Source: Clostridia bacterium (GTDB taxonomy: Bacteria > Bacillota > Clostridia > Oscillospirales > CAG-272). Taken from it: a DNA stretch of 64,000 nucleotides. Shown here piece by piece: positions 8,732 to 20,386 of this stretch. Under the pieces are notes generated by a model. That model saw only the letters and a program-made list of their open reading frames with translations, ran no database searches and was not told where the DNA came from. The translations under genes and the position numbers were made by a program. The stretch lies in contig JAFTYG010000051.1 in assembly GCA_017461365.1 (NCBI GenBank), forward strand, positions 1 through 64,000, given 5' to 3'. Numbering within the stretch: the first letter of the stretch is position 1; every line of letters begins with the position of its first letter.

Positions 8732-9493
8732 ATGATTCAACTGAAGAATTCAGCCCAGATCTCCACGATGATGGAGGCAGGACGCATCACGGGTGAGGCG
8801 TTACTACTTGCCCGTGAGCACGTCCGCGAGGGCATAACCACAAAAGAGCTTGATACGCTTATCCGTAACTATATAGAGAAGTGCGGCGCTAAGCCATCCT
8901 TCCTCGGATACGGCGGTTTCCCCGGTTCCGCGTGCATAAGCATCAACGAAGAGGTCATTCACGGAATACCCTCAAAAAACAGGGTGCTTCGCGAGGGTGA
9001 CATCGTAAAGATAGACGTGGGCGCGTTTTACAAGGGCTTTCACGGCGACAGCGCAAGGACTCTTCCGGTAGGAAAGGTCAGTGAGGAGGCTTTGAGACTT
9101 ATTGAGGTCACACGACAGAGCTTCTTCGACGGTGTTGCTAATATGAAGGTCGGAAACAGGATCGGTGATATTGGAAGCGCTATCCAGCACAGAGTGGAAG
9201 AGAACGGCTTTTCAGTGGTGAAGAGATATATAGGTCACGGCATAGGTCACGATCTGCACGAGTCTCCCGACGTGCCGAACTTCGGAACGGCAGGAAGAGG
9301 AACGAGACTTTGCGTAGGTATGGCGCTTGCTATAGAGCCTATGGTCAATATCGGCACTGAGGAAGTTTATGAGATGCCTGATAAGTGGACCGTTAAGACA
9401 CGGGACCACAGCCTGTCGGCGCATTACGAAAACACCTGCGCTCTTACGTCGGACGGAGTTGTGATAACTACTCTCGTCGATAAGAGCTGGTAA
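8732..9493 (+). CDS. map: Methionine aminopeptidase, type I
   Basis: The 253-residue protein removes N-terminal Met from new proteins. The five metal ligands of the pita-bread fold can be seen: Asp in KIDVGAFYKG, Asp in GDSARTL, His in GHGIGHDLHE, Glu in AIEPMVNIG and Glu in SAHYENTCAL. There is no N-terminal zinc-finger extension. It lies between adk and infA, the usual Clostridia order. The site before its ATG is weak, so it may be coupled to adk. Confidence 0.95.
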   Translation: MIQLKNSAQISTMMEAGRITGEALLLAREHVREGITTKELDTLIRNYIEKCGAKPSFLGYGGFPGSACISINEEVIHGIPSKNRVLREGDIVKIDVGAFYKGFHGDSARTLPVGKVSEEALRLIEVTRQSFFDGVANMKVGNRIGDIGSAIQHRVEENGFSVVKRYIGHGIGHDLHESPDVPNFGTAGRGTRLCVGMALAIEPMVNIGTEEVYEMPDKWTVKTRDHSLSAHYENTCALTSDGVVITTLVDKSW

Positions 9494-9537
9494 GTTGAAC
9501 AGAAAGTCACAGATATTATTGCAGAGGAGGGATTATT

Positions 9538-9756
9538 CTGCCAAAGGATGACGTTATCGAATTTGAGGGTACGGTAGTTGAGGCGTTGCCCAACGCGACC
9601 TTCAAGGTAAAGCTTCCCAACGGGCACATAGTAACGGCTCATATATCGGGAAAGCTTCGTATGAATTATATCAGAATACTGCCCGGTGACCGCGTGACCA
9701 TTGAGATCTCAGTGTATGACCTCAATAAAGGCCGCATAACCTGGCGAGCAAAGTAA
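9538..9756 (+). CDS. infA: Translation initiation factor IF-1 (non-AUG start)
   Basis: The frame encodes a full IF-1 OB-fold: [20 protein letters not shown], then [20 protein letters not shown] and [19 protein letters not shown]. There is no ATG, GTG or TTG at the family start. The codons there are ATT (9532), ATT (9535) and CTG (9538), directly after GAGGAGG at 9524-9530. The CTG has the best spacing (seven bases) and gives 72 residues. An in-frame stop at 9496 closes the upstream frame, and the next ATG is internal. The coding call is firm; the start codon is the uncertain part. A sequence error that destroyed an ATG is possible. Confidence 0.88.
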   Translation: MPKDDVIEFEGTVVEALPNATFKVKLPNGHIVTAHISGKLRMNYIRILPGDRVTIEISVYDLNKGRITWRAK

Positions 9757-9780
9757 TAAAGAAAGGGTTGGTGTAATAAA

Positions 9781-9894
9781 ATGAAGGTTAAACCATCCGT
9801 AAAGAAGATCTGCGAAAAGTGCAAGATCATAAAGAGAAAAGGCAAAGTAATGGTTATCTGCGAAAACCCTAAGCATAAGCAGAGACAGGGCTAA
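9781..9894 (+). CDS. rpmJ: Ribosomal protein L36, zinc type
   Basis: This 37-residue protein ([15 protein letters not shown] at the start) has the zinc ligands C11, C14, C27 and H32 of the C+ form. It is a small 50S protein that always sits between infA and rpsM in Clostridia. The upstream AAGGGTTGG is a moderate ribosome-binding site. Confidence 0.96.
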   Translation: MKVKPSVKKICEKCKIIKRKGKVMVICENPKHKQRQG

Positions 9895-9926
9895 GCCGAA
9901 AAATCTAACAGAGAGGTATAAACAGT

Positions 9927-10295
9927 ATGGCTCGTATAGCTGGTGTTGATATTCCGAACAACAAGCGCGTTGAGATCGCCCTTACCTACATCTACGGTAT
10001 CGGACGCAAGAGCTCCAATGACATTCTTGCAAAGACAGGCGTTGATCCTGACAAGCGCGCAAAGGATCTTACCGAGGAGGAGATAGCAAAGCTCCGTGAT
10101 GAGATCGAAAATTCCTACACCGTTGAGGGTGACCTTCGCCGTGACGTAGCGCTCAACATTAAGAGAATGGTTGAGATCAACTGCTACCGCGGAATCAGAC
10201 ACAGAAAAGGTCTGCCGGTAAGAGGACAGAGAACAAAAACAAATGCAAGAACCAGAAAAGGTCCTGCAAAGACTATTGCTAACAAGAAGAAATAA
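9927..10295 (+). CDS. rpsM: Ribosomal protein S13
   Basis: The 122-residue product is S13: [20 protein letters not shown], the helix-hairpin-helix [12 protein letters not shown], and the C-terminal [19 protein letters not shown]. It contacts the 50S subunit and tRNA from the 30S head. rpsK follows after 12 bases. Confidence 0.97.
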   Translation: MARIAGVDIPNNKRVEIALTYIYGIGRKSSNDILAKTGVDPDKRAKDLTEEEIAKLRDEIENSYTVEGDLRRDVALNIKRMVEINCYRGIRHRKGLPVRGQRTKTNARTRKGPAKTIANKKK

Positions 10296-10307
10296 GGAGG
10301 CAGACAG

Positions 10308-10703
10308 ATGGCTAAAGTTGCTAAGAAGGTCGTTAAGAGACGCCGCGAGAAAAAGAATATTGAAAAAGGCGCGGTACACATCAGTGCAACCTTCAATAAC
10401 ACGATCATCACAATCACCGACGTTGCCGGAAATGCTATTTCTTGGGCATCCGCAGGTGAGCTCGGCTTCAAGGGCTCCAGAAAGTCCACTCCTTTCGCTG
10501 CTCAGATGGCATCTGAGACAGCAGCAAAGGCAGCAATGGAGCATGGTCTGAAAACCGTTGAAGTATATGTAAAGGGACCCGGATCGGGACGTGAGTCCGC
10601 AATCCGCGCTCTTGAAACAGTAGGCCTTTCGATCACAATGATCAAGGACGTAACTCCGGTTCCGCACAATGGATGCAGACCGCCTAAGCGCAGACGCGTT
10701 TAA
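10308..10703 (+). CDS. rpsK: Ribosomal protein S11
   Basis: The 131-residue product has the S11 pattern [19 protein letters not shown], then [15 protein letters not shown] and the C-terminal [16 protein letters not shown]. It forms the 30S platform. The first 20 residues are Lys/Arg-rich. AAGGAGG precedes the ATG. Confidence 0.97.
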   Translation: MAKVAKKVVKRRREKKNIEKGAVHISATFNNTIITITDVAGNAISWASAGELGFKGSRKSTPFAAQMASETAAKAAMEHGLKTVEVYVKGPGSGRESAIRALETVGLSITMIKDVTPVPHNGCRPPKRRRV

Positions 10704-10726
10704 TTAAAAACAGGAGGTAACAGAAA

Positions 10727-11353
10727 ATGGCAAGATATACCGGTCCCGTATGTAAGCTTTGCCGCAGAGAGGGAACCAAGCTTTTCCTCAAGGGCGACAG
10801 ATGCACATCCGGCAAGTGCGCTATTGACCGCCGCTCCACAGCTCCCGGTCAGCACGGCGCAGCAACAAAGAAGCAGAGAGAATATGGTATGCAGCTTCGT
10901 GAGAAGCAGAAGACCAAGAGATACTACGGCGTACTTGAGAAGCAGTTCAAGAACTACTTCGTAGAGGCAGACCGCAAAGAGGGCATGACAGGTGAGAACC
11001 TTCTCAAGCTCATCGAGCGCCGTCTTGATAACGTAGTATATAGAATGGGTATGGCAGAGAGCCGTAAGGAAGCTCGTCAGCTCGTTCTCCATGAGCACTT
11101 CGAGCTCAACGGCAAGAAGGTAAACATTCCTTCCATCATCGTAAGCGCAGGCGACGTAATTGCGGTAAGAGAGAACTTCCGTTCTTCCGCAAAGTGCAAG
11201 GAGCTTGCTGAAGGTCTCGAGAGCAAGATCGCGCCCAAGTGGCTCGCAGTTGATAAGAACGCTCTTTCCGCAAAGGTAGTAGCGCTTCCTGCAAGAGAAG
11301 ATATTGACTTCGAGTTCAACGAGCAGCTTATCGTCGAGCTCTACTCCAAGTAA
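10727..11353 (+). CDS. rpsD: Ribosomal protein S4, zinc type
   Basis: The 208-residue product starts [16 protein letters not shown] and carries C9, C12, C26 and C31, the zinc ligands of C+ S4. An S4 RNA-binding domain ([20 protein letters not shown]) lies near residue 100. S4 nucleates 30S assembly and represses its own operon in several bacteria. It is followed by a 118-base leader with two hairpins before rpoA. Confidence 0.97.
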   Translation: MARYTGPVCKLCRREGTKLFLKGDRCTSGKCAIDRRSTAPGQHGAATKKQREYGMQLREKQKTKRYYGVLEKQFKNYFVEADRKEGMTGENLLKLIERRLDNVVYRMGMAESRKEARQLVLHEHFELNGKKVNIPSIIVSAGDVIAVRENFRSSAKCKELAEGLESKIAPKWLAVDKNALSAKVVALPAREDIDFEFNEQLIVELYSK

Positions 11354-11372
11354 TAAAACGCCCCTTTGTTTG

Positions 11373-11426
11373 TGCGGCGGAGTAAGAGCCGCATAAAAAT
11401 GACCGACGCCGCGGTTGCGGCATCGG
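11373..11426 (+). promoter_or_regulatory. Two-hairpin leader before rpoA
   Basis: The spacer between rpsD and rpoA can fold into TGCGGC/GCCGCA (11373-11393) and CCGA-GCCGC/GCGGC-TCGG (11403-11426). Neither is followed by a T-run, so these are not simple terminators. The position just after rpsD makes an S4-responsive or RNA-processing site possible, but nothing in the sequence proves it. Confidence 0.4.
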
Positions 11427-11471
11427 AAGCGATATGCTATTCATAAATAATTTTAGGAGGTTTTATTTGGA

Positions 11472-12446
11472 ATGATCGAGATAGAGAAGCCCAATATAAC
11501 AGCGGTTAGTCTTAATGAGGACGGAACCGTCGGTAAATTTATCGTAGAGCCTCTGGAGCGCGGATTTGGCATTACGCTCGGAAACTCGCTTCGCAGAATT
11601 ATGCTCAGCTCGTTGCCCGGTTACGCGGTAACGAACATCAAGATAGACGGAGTACTTCACGAATTCTCCACTATCCCCGGAGTTACCGAGGATGTGACCG
11701 AGATCGTCCTTAACGTCAAGGGAATTATCGCAAAAATTCACGGTAACGCTCCTAAGACAGTAGTTATAGACGCTATTGGAGAGAAGGAAGTTACCGCAGG
11801 CGATATTAAGGTGGATTCGGATATTGAGATCCTCAATCCCGACCATCATATCTGCACGGTTGCAGAGAATGAGAGATTTTACATGGAGCTCACATTTGAT
11901 CACGGCAGAGGATATGTATCGCAGGACCGCAACAAGCAGCTCGACGCCCAGCTTCGCGGTTCGAATATTTCGGCTCCCATCGGAACGATATTTACCGATT
12001 CTATCTACACGCCCGTATATAACGTAAGCTTTACTGTTGAAAATACCCGTGTAGGTAACATCACCGACTTCGATAAACTCGTAATTGAGGTTGAGACAAA
12101 CGGAACGCTCACCGCAAAAGAAGCGGTTTCATTTGGAGCCAAGATACTCAACGAGCATCTCAACTTGTTTGTTGATTTGTCCGATGACGCAAAGAACGTA
12201 GAAATTCTGGTCGAAAGAGAAGAGACCAAGAAGGAAAAGGTTCTTGAGATGACCATTGAGGAGCTTGACATGTCTGTTCGTAGCTTCAACTGCTTGAAGC
12301 GCGCAGGCATTGACACAGTGGAAGATCTGACAAACCGCACCGAGGAGGACATGATAAAGGTCCGCAACCTCGGAAAGAAATCGCTTGAAGAAGTTATCCA
12401 GAAACTGCATTCTCTCGGCTTGGAGCTCAGAAAAGAAGAGGAATAA
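11472..12446 (+). CDS. rpoA: RNA polymerase alpha subunit
   Basis: The 324-residue product has both alpha domains. The N-terminal dimerisation domain includes [20 protein letters not shown] near residue 31. The C-terminal DNA-binding domain begins near residue 255 and includes [17 protein letters not shown] and [14 protein letters not shown]. It nucleates polymerase assembly and contacts activators and UP elements. The ATG lies after TTAGGAGG. Confidence 0.98.
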   Translation: MIEIEKPNITAVSLNEDGTVGKFIVEPLERGFGITLGNSLRRIMLSSLPGYAVTNIKIDGVLHEFSTIPGVTEDVTEIVLNVKGIIAKIHGNAPKTVVIDAIGEKEVTAGDIKVDSDIEILNPDHHICTVAENERFYMELTFDHGRGYVSQDRNKQLDAQLRGSNISAPIGTIFTDSIYTPVYNVSFTVENTRVGNITDFDKLVIEVETNGTLTAKEAVSFGAKILNEHLNLFVDLSDDAKNVEILVEREETKKEKVLEMTIEELDMSVRSFNCLKRAGIDTVEDLTNRTEEDMIKVRNLGKKSLEEVIQKLHSLGLELRKEEE

Positions 12447-12500
12447 GCTGATAGCTTGAATGCATTGATAGATTGAAATACGGCAAAGGAGGGAATTAAG

Positions 12501-12911
12501 ATGCCCGGAACAAGAAAACTCGGCAGACCTACCGCGCACAGAAACGCAATGCTTCGCGGTATGGTAACCTTATTGCTCGAGAACGGACAGGTAGAAACAA
12601 CTCTTACAAGAGCTAAAGAAGTTCGTTCTATGGCTGAAAAAATGATCACGCTTGGCAAGAAGAACACTCTTGCAAGCCGCCGCGCAGCTCTCGCATATAT
12701 TACCAAGGAAGACGTAGTAACTAAGGTATTTAGTGAGCTCGCTCCCCTTTACGCAGAGCGTAACGGAGGATATACACAGATCTATAAGCTCGGACCGCGT
12801 CGCGGAGACGGAGCTGAAATGGCTATCGTTAAGCTTATCGACTATGTAAAGCCCGAAGCAAAGGACACAAAGAAGAAGGAAAAGAAAGCGGACAAGAAGG
12901 ACGCTGAATAA
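12501..12911 (+). CDS. rplQ: Ribosomal protein L17
   Basis: The 136-residue product begins [21 protein letters not shown] and contains [21 protein letters not shown], the L17 core. The last 20 residues are a Lys/Asp/Glu tail beyond the usual length (about 115). It is the last gene of the ribosomal block and is followed by a strong terminator. Confidence 0.97.
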   Translation: MPGTRKLGRPTAHRNAMLRGMVTLLLENGQVETTLTRAKEVRSMAEKMITLGKKNTLASRRAALAYITKEDVVTKVFSELAPLYAERNGGYTQIYKLGPRRGDGAEMAIVKLIDYVKPEAKDTKKKEKKADKKDAE

Positions 12912-12922
12912 TTCCTATGAAT

Positions 12923-12974
12923 AAAAGCACAAACCGCAGATCTTTTGACCTGCGGTTTGTGCTTTTTGTTTTTC
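12923..12974 (+). terminator. Terminator of the ribosomal protein block
   Basis: A 15+ pair stem (AAGCACAAACCGCAG / CTGCGGTTTGTGCTT) with a 10-base loop is followed by TTTTTGTTTTT. It is the strongest factor-independent terminator in the window. On the other strand it may also stop luxS transcription. Confidence 0.95.
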
Positions 12975-13048
12975 AACATATCGTTTTGCAGAGATATGCA
13001 GTTAATACAAGAATTGAACGGTGCAGATATTGTAAAATTCAACACAAA

Positions 13049-13504
13049 TCATTGTGGGTATTCAAAAGTGATGTCGGCGCTCTCAAGTACATCAAGATAT
13101 GCGCGGGCTTCCTTTTTTGCTTCGTTCAGATCGAGCTCGAGGTAGTTACCACATTCCTTGCGCGCCGCCCCGAACATTTCTCCGTCATGGTCGCATATCT
13201 GCGCGAGAACCTTTTTTACTACTCTTGCGACGTCTGCGGGCTCGGTATTGCGGACTAAGAGGTAAAAGCCAGTGCGGCAGCCCATAGGTCCGAAATAGAT
13301 GACGTTCTTTCCAATCTCGCTGTTCCGCACATAGGTGGCGAACATATGTTCCACCGAATGCATTGTAATATTTGACATATACTCGCCCGCATTGGGTACG
13401 CGTGTGCGCATATCGTAGGTGGTTATATCTCCGTCTATTCTTGAAATATATATACCCTTGGTTATTTTGTCGTGGTCGACACTGAAGCTTGCAATTCTTT
13501 CCAT
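13049..13504 (-). CDS. luxS: S-ribosylhomocysteine lyase LuxS
   Basis: LuxS cleaves S-ribosylhomocysteine to homocysteine and the autoinducer-2 precursor. The 151-residue product has the metal-binding HSVEH motif near residue 50, the catalytic Cys in GPMGCRTGFYL, and the third ligand Cys in KECGNY. It is encoded alone. Its promoter overlaps that of rbr, and GGAGA precedes the ATG. Confidence 0.97.
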   Translation of the reverse strand: MERIASFSVDHDKITKGIYISRIDGDITTYDMRTRVPNAGEYMSNITMHSVEHMFATYVRNSEIGKNVIYFGPMGCRTGFYLLVRNTEPADVARVVKKVLAQICDHDGEMFGAARKECGNYLELDLNEAKKEARAYLDVLESADITFEYPQ

Positions 13505-13522
13505 AAATTTTTATCTCCGATT

Positions 13523-13550
13523 TTGATTTTGCAGTTTTCTTTATTATACT
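13523..13550 (+). promoter_or_regulatory. Probable rbr promoter
   Basis: TTGATT (13523-13528), a 16-base spacer and TATACT (13545-13550) point toward rbr. It shares bases with the luxS -10, so the two polymerases could not bind together. Confidence 0.6.
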
Positions 13551-13571
13551 TTATCGGACGCATTTTGTCAA
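13543..13571 (-). promoter_or_regulatory. luxS promoter
   Basis: On the minus strand TTGACA (13566-13571), a 17-base spacer and TATAAT (13543-13548) form a consensus sigma-A promoter about 40 bases upstream of luxS. Its -10 overlaps the -10 of the oppositely directed rbr promoter. Confidence 0.85.
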
Positions 13572-13625
13572 GAGTGAATAATACGGGAACGGTCGGGAAA
13601 AATAATAAAAAACGGGAGGTAGATT

Positions 13626-14192
13626 ATGGAAAGAAAATTCAGTACGGGAAACGTAACACCCGAGGCGCTCAAGGGAACAAAGACCGAGCAAAATCTGCAC
13701 ACCGCGCTGTCGGGTGAGTCTCAGGCGTATCTGAGATACAAATTTTTTGAGGCGGCAGCTAAAAAGGACGGCTACGTTGAGATAGCTGAGGTATTCCATG
13801 AGACGGCGGAGAACGAAAAGGAGCACGCCGAGATATGGTTCAAGTTTCTTGGCGGATGGAGTACGACTGAGGAAAATCTGAACAGAGCAAAGGACGGAGA
13901 ACATTTTGAGTGGTCGACAATGTATTCGCAGTTTGCCGATGAGGCGAGAGAAGAGGGATTCGGTTTTCTCGCAGGGCTCTTTGAGCGCGTCGGAACTATC
14001 GAGAAGATGCACGAGGAAAGATACAACGACAGGCTTTCAAGTGTACGGGAGGGGACGGTGTTCAAGGCTGACAGCGAGAGCGCAAAATGGATATGCCTGA
14101 ATTGCGGCTACGTAGTGGAAGGCAAAGAGCCGCCCGATTTTTGCCCGACCTGTCAGCATGATAAGGGTTACTTTTCTTTGGTGAAGGAATAG
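13626..14192 (+). CDS. rbr: Rubrerythrin
   Basis: This cytoplasmic peroxidase reduces hydrogen peroxide in anaerobes. The ferritin-like domain (residues 1-145) has the diiron Glu and His residues in ALSGESQAYLRY, ENEKEHAEIW and GTIEKMHEERY. The C-terminal rubredoxin-like domain has C-x2-C pairs in CLNCGY and CPTC. The 188-residue length is usual. GGGAGG precedes the ATG. Confidence 0.96.
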   Translation: MERKFSTGNVTPEALKGTKTEQNLHTALSGESQAYLRYKFFEAAAKKDGYVEIAEVFHETAENEKEHAEIWFKFLGGWSTTEENLNRAKDGEHFEWSTMYSQFADEAREEGFGFLAGLFERVGTIEKMHEERYNDRLSSVREGTVFKADSESAKWICLNCGYVVEGKEPPDFCPTCQHDKGYFSLVKE

Positions 14193-14221
14193 TAAACCAA
14201 AAGAAAACAAAAATAGCAGAG

Positions 14222-14235
14222 CTTCAAATTTGAAG
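14222..14235. repeat. 14-base palindrome
   Basis: CTTCAAATTTGAAG is a perfect palindrome downstream of rbr. The same CTCAAATTTGA core recurs near 22474 and in the composite repeat near 31005-31080. Confidence 0.5.
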
Positions 14236-14273
14236 GATGACTGAATAGTACACTTCAATTTACAATCAAAAAA

Positions 14274-14312
14274 GATGGCGGTTTCACTTTTCGGTGAAAC
14301 CGCCATTTCTCT
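14274..14312 (-). terminator. Bidirectional terminator, lacZ and rbr
   Basis: ATGGCGGTTTCAC and GTGAAACCGCCAT form a 13-pair stem with a six-base loop. On the minus strand it is followed by CTTTTTTG, ideal for the beta-galactosidase gene. On the plus strand it is followed by TTCTCTTATTT, which could end rbr. Confidence 0.88.
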
Positions 14313-14315
14313 TAT

Positions 14316-17471
<3,156 letters not shown>

Positions 17472-17474
17472 TCA

Positions 17475-17503
17475 ATTATAGCACATATGAAACTGTTTTT
17501 CAA
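17475..17503 (-). promoter_or_regulatory. lacZ promoter
   Basis: On the minus strand TTGAAA (17498-17503), a 17-base spacer and TATAAT (17475-17480) lie about 45 bases before the beta-galactosidase start. No clear operator repeat surrounds it. Confidence 0.8.
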
Positions 17504-17576
17504 GAGCTTGTGAGAAAATAAAATGTTGAGAAAATAAACATAGTATTTTTTGTAACTATAAAATCCCTCGATTTTA

Positions 17577-17605
17577 TTGACGAAGGGGAATATGTGTGGT
17601 AAAAT
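17577..17605 (+). promoter_or_regulatory. Promoter of the U32-family gene
   Basis: TTGACG (17577-17582), a 17-base spacer and TAAAAT (17600-17605), with an extended -10 TGG just ahead. It lies about 40 bases upstream of the chosen start. Confidence 0.75.
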
Positions 17606-17647
17606 AAGCATATGTGAAAAGAATAAATCCGAAGGATGGAAAATAGA

Positions 17648-18916
17648 ATGAATATGAAAGTAAGTCGCCCTGAGCTTCTCTCTCCCGCAGGCAATTTTGA
17701 AAAGCTTCGCGCCGCTCTGCTTTACGGCGCGGACGCCGTTTATCTTGCGGGAAGACGCTTCGGTATGCGCTCGGCAGCAGATAATTTTACGGATGAAGAA
17801 TTAAAGGACGCTGTCGAGTACGTCCATGCAAGGGGTAAAAAGATATATCTTACAATGAACACGATGCCCCACGGAAATGAATATCCCGCTCTGCGTGAAT
17901 TTCTCCGTACGGTAAAGGACTACGGCATAGACGCGATGATAGTTGCCGATCTCGGAGTTATGGCTACTATCCGCGAGATAATTCCCGATATGGAGATACA
18001 CGTGTCAACTCAGGCGAGCATTGTAAGCCCTGAGGCGGCTCTTGCGTACGCTTCGCTCGGCGCAAAGAGGCTTGTGCTTGCAAGAGAGCTGATGATAGAC
18101 GAGATACGCGCAATACGCGCCGCTCTGCCCGAGACGGTCGAGCTTGAAGCCTTTGTTCACGGCTCGATGTGCGTATCCTACAGCGGCAGATGTATGCTGT
18201 CCCACAATCTGACGGGCAGAGATGCCAATCGCGGCGCCTGCACTCAGCCCTGCCGTTGGACTTATACGGTGACCGAGGAAAAGCGTAAGGATCAGCCCTA
18301 TCCCGTGGAGCAGAACGAGCTTGGCACTTTTATAATGTCATCAAAGGATATGTGCACTGTTGAGCACATCCCCGAGCTTATAGATGCGGGAATAAATTCC
18401 TTTAAGATAGAGGGAAGAATGAAGAGCGCCTATTACACTGCGGTGGTGACGAACGCCTACCGAATGGCGATAGACGCGTATCTGTCCGATCCCGAGAATT
18501 ATGTATTCGACAGCGCGATATACCGCGAGCTTGAAAGCGTGTCGCACAGAGAATACTGTACGGGATTTTATTTTGACGATCCGATGGTAAATCCTCAGCT
18601 TTCGACTATCGACGGTTATATCAGAGATAAGGCGTATTTTGCGACGGCGCTTGATCTTTCCGAGTGCCCAATGCCCGAGGGGCTTGAAGCCGAGAATGAT
18701 AACGGACGGCTTTATCCCTTTATTCAGCGCAACAAGGTGTCCGTAGGGGACGGCGCGGAGATCATATCTCCCAATAAGATAGGCGTGGGATTTACGGTAA
18801 GCGAGCTTTATTCGGAGAGCGGCGAGCCGATACCCTCTGCGCCTCACCCTGCGATGAAGTTTTTCGCGCGCGTACCTTTTGAGGTTAAGGCGGGGGATAT
18901 AATGAGAAATGCATAA
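17648..18916 (+). CDS. Peptidase U32 family / tRNA hydroxylation protein
   Basis: The 422-residue product belongs to the U32 family. Members such as TrhP are needed for 5-hydroxyuridine in the tRNA wobble position, and others were described as collagenases. Seen here: RPELLSPAGNFEKLRAAL with YGADAVYLAG at the N-terminus, VHVSTQ-type strand, the U32 signature AFVHGSMCVSYSGRCMLS, and RGACTQPCRW, whose cysteines likely bind a cofactor. The ATG at 17648 fits GGATGG at 17634. An ATG at 17636 overlaps that site and is less likely. The last codons and stop lie inside a palindromic repeat. Confidence 0.9.
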   Translation: MNMKVSRPELLSPAGNFEKLRAALLYGADAVYLAGRRFGMRSAADNFTDEELKDAVEYVHARGKKIYLTMNTMPHGNEYPALREFLRTVKDYGIDAMIVADLGVMATIREIIPDMEIHVSTQASIVSPEAALAYASLGAKRLVLARELMIDEIRAIRAALPETVELEAFVHGSMCVSYSGRCMLSHNLTGRDANRGACTQPCRWTYTVTEEKRKDQPYPVEQNELGTFIMSSKDMCTVEHIPELIDAGINSFKIEGRMKSAYYTAVVTNAYRMAIDAYLSDPENYVFDSAIYRELESVSHREYCTGFYFDDPMVNPQLSTIDGYIRDKAYFATALDLSECPMPEGLEAENDNGRLYPFIQRNKVSVGDGAEIISPNKIGVGFTVSELYSESGEPIPSAPHPAMKFFARVPFEVKAGDIMRNA

Positions 18917-18990
18917 TGCATTTCTCATTATGATGAATGCGGAATGATGAATGCAGAGTGGAGGTAGCTTTTCGCCTATGGCGAAAAGCC
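18901..18990. repeat. Repeat family A, copy 1 (partial)
   Basis: AATGAGAAATGCAT and ATGCATTTCTCATT form a 14-pair palindrome around one base (18901-18929) that includes the end of the U32 gene. It leads into GAATGCAGAGTGGAGGTAGC and CTTTTCGCCTATGGCGAAAAG, the hairpin typical of the family A elements at 32240, 38608 and 63036. Confidence 0.65.
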
Positions 18991-19118
18991 GAAAGGCACG
19001 AACACAGTTCCTACTCCGCTACGCTCCGTGGCAAGAACTTCGTTCTTGCGGGGGGAGTTGGGATTTAAAATTGCTACGCTTGAATGTGGCACAACAAGAA
19101 AACAAACCCAGCAAATCT
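18991..19118. other. Non-coding gap with short palindromes
   Basis: This part of the gap holds CACGAACACAGTTCC and GCAAGAACTTCGTTCTTGC palindromes, which reappear near 31040, 31295 and 52345. I see no gene in it. Confidence 0.5.
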
Positions 19119-19376
19119 AAGGTAAATTTTGCTTACGCAAAAAAGATCCTTCACATGGCTTGCAGGGTAGCAAGCCGTTCAGGATGACATTTAGTGTATG
19201 TGGTACTACAATGTACGCGTAAATCTGTATATACATACCCCGAACTGAACTTTGATTTACATTTATTATTTCCCAACTAACCTGTCATCCTGAGCTCGAA
19301 CCGTTTATGGGGTTATCAGCACGTTAATTCGAAGGATCTTGCGACGAAGTCGCTTTACTGCACTGTGTATATTGGG
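19119..19376. repeat. Repeat family B, copy 1
   Basis: The element starts GGTAAATTTTGCTTACGC, contains AGATCCTTCAC, a GCTTGC/GCAAGC hairpin and TTCAGGATGACA. It returns as the inverted TGTCATCCTGAG and ends GCGACGAAGTCGCTTTACTG and ATTGGG. The same order and sequences occur at 52098-52433. It has no coding frame of note. Confidence 0.75.
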
Positions 19377-19554
19377 AATAAATTTGCACATATCCCCACC
19401 GACAAACCCCAATTTGTATCACAAACCAAAATGCAATTGTTTTCCTTTTTTGCTAACGCGAAAAGGCAAGCTTGCAGAGAAAGCTCACTTTTACTTACTT
19501 TTCTTTTTCAAAAGAAAAGTAAGGGACGTAAAAATATTCCTTTCGGAGGTTTTT
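19377..19554. other. Leader of uppP
   Basis: The gap before uppP holds a long A+T palindrome (TTACTTTTCTTTT / AAAAGAAAAGTAA, about 19490-19517) and ends with CGGAGG before the uppP start. I could not identify a convincing promoter. Confidence 0.4.
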
Positions 19555-20385
19555 ATGTTCCCTTTAGAGATACTTAAATCAATTCTTTTCGGCATTGTCG
19601 AGGGCATTACCGAATGGTTGCCCGTCAGTTCTACGGGGCATCTGATACTCCTTGGGGAGCTTTTGCGTTTTGATGCTTCGGATGCCTTTTATGAACTCTT
19701 TGACGTAGTTATTCAGCTCGGCGCGATATGCGCGGTGATAGTTATATACAGACAACGGCTCGTTCCGCTGCACAAGAGTGTCGGAGAGCGGAGGCAGACC
19801 TATCGGCTGTGGTGGCTGACGCTCCTCGGGGTTCTGCCCTCGGCGGTAGCGGGGCTTTTCTTCGACGATCTGCTCGATGCGTACTTTTACAATCCACTGA
19901 CGGTTGCGGTAATGCTTGTCGCCTACGGCGTTGCCTTTATTGCCGTCGAGCGAGCAAAAAGAGGAAGTGAGCCGAGCTTTTCGGATATATCCGAGCTTAC
20001 GCCAAAGCGGGCGCTCCTTGTTGGTCTGTTTCAGGTGCTTTCGCTCATCCCGGGAACCTCGCGCTCGGGAGCTACGATCCTCGGCGCCTATCTTTGCGGA
20101 GCTTCACGCCCGTTGGCGGCTGAATTTTCTTTCTTTTTAGCCATACCGACCATGGCGGGAGCGGGAGCGCTGAAAGCGGCTAAATTCTTTTTTGAGGGGA
20201 ACGTCCTCTCTCTTACCGAAATAGCGATATTGCTTGTCGGTACGCTGACGGCGTTTTTTATCTCCCTTGTGAGCGTGAGATTTCTTACCGAGCTTGTGCG
20301 CCGTCACAGCTTTTCGGGCTTTGGCGTGTACAGGATAGTCCTCGGCGCGCTTGTACTCATTTACTATTTTGCAGGAAGGCTTTAA
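19555..20385 (+). CDS. uppP: Undecaprenyl-diphosphate phosphatase
   Basis: This membrane enzyme recycles undecaprenyl pyrophosphate, the lipid carrier of peptidoglycan synthesis, and can give bacitracin resistance. The 276-residue product has about eight transmembrane helices and both active-site motifs: EGITEWLPVSSTGH near residue 17 and PGTSRSGATI near residue 167. The frame is open for 216 bases upstream, but the family start and CGGAGG support the ATG at 19555. The ribonuclease M5 gene begins immediately after its stop. Confidence 0.95.
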   Translation: MFPLEILKSILFGIVEGITEWLPVSSTGHLILLGELLRFDASDAFYELFDVVIQLGAICAVIVIYRQRLVPLHKSVGERRQTYRLWWLTLLGVLPSAVAGLFFDDLLDAYFYNPLTVAVMLVAYGVAFIAVERAKRGSEPSFSDISELTPKRALLVGLFQVLSLIPGTSRSGATILGAYLCGASRPLAAEFSFFLAIPTMAGAGALKAAKFFFEGNVLSLTEIAILLVGTLTAFFISLVSVRFLTELVRRHSFSGFGVYRIVLGALVLIYYFAGRL

Positions 20386-20386
20386 A

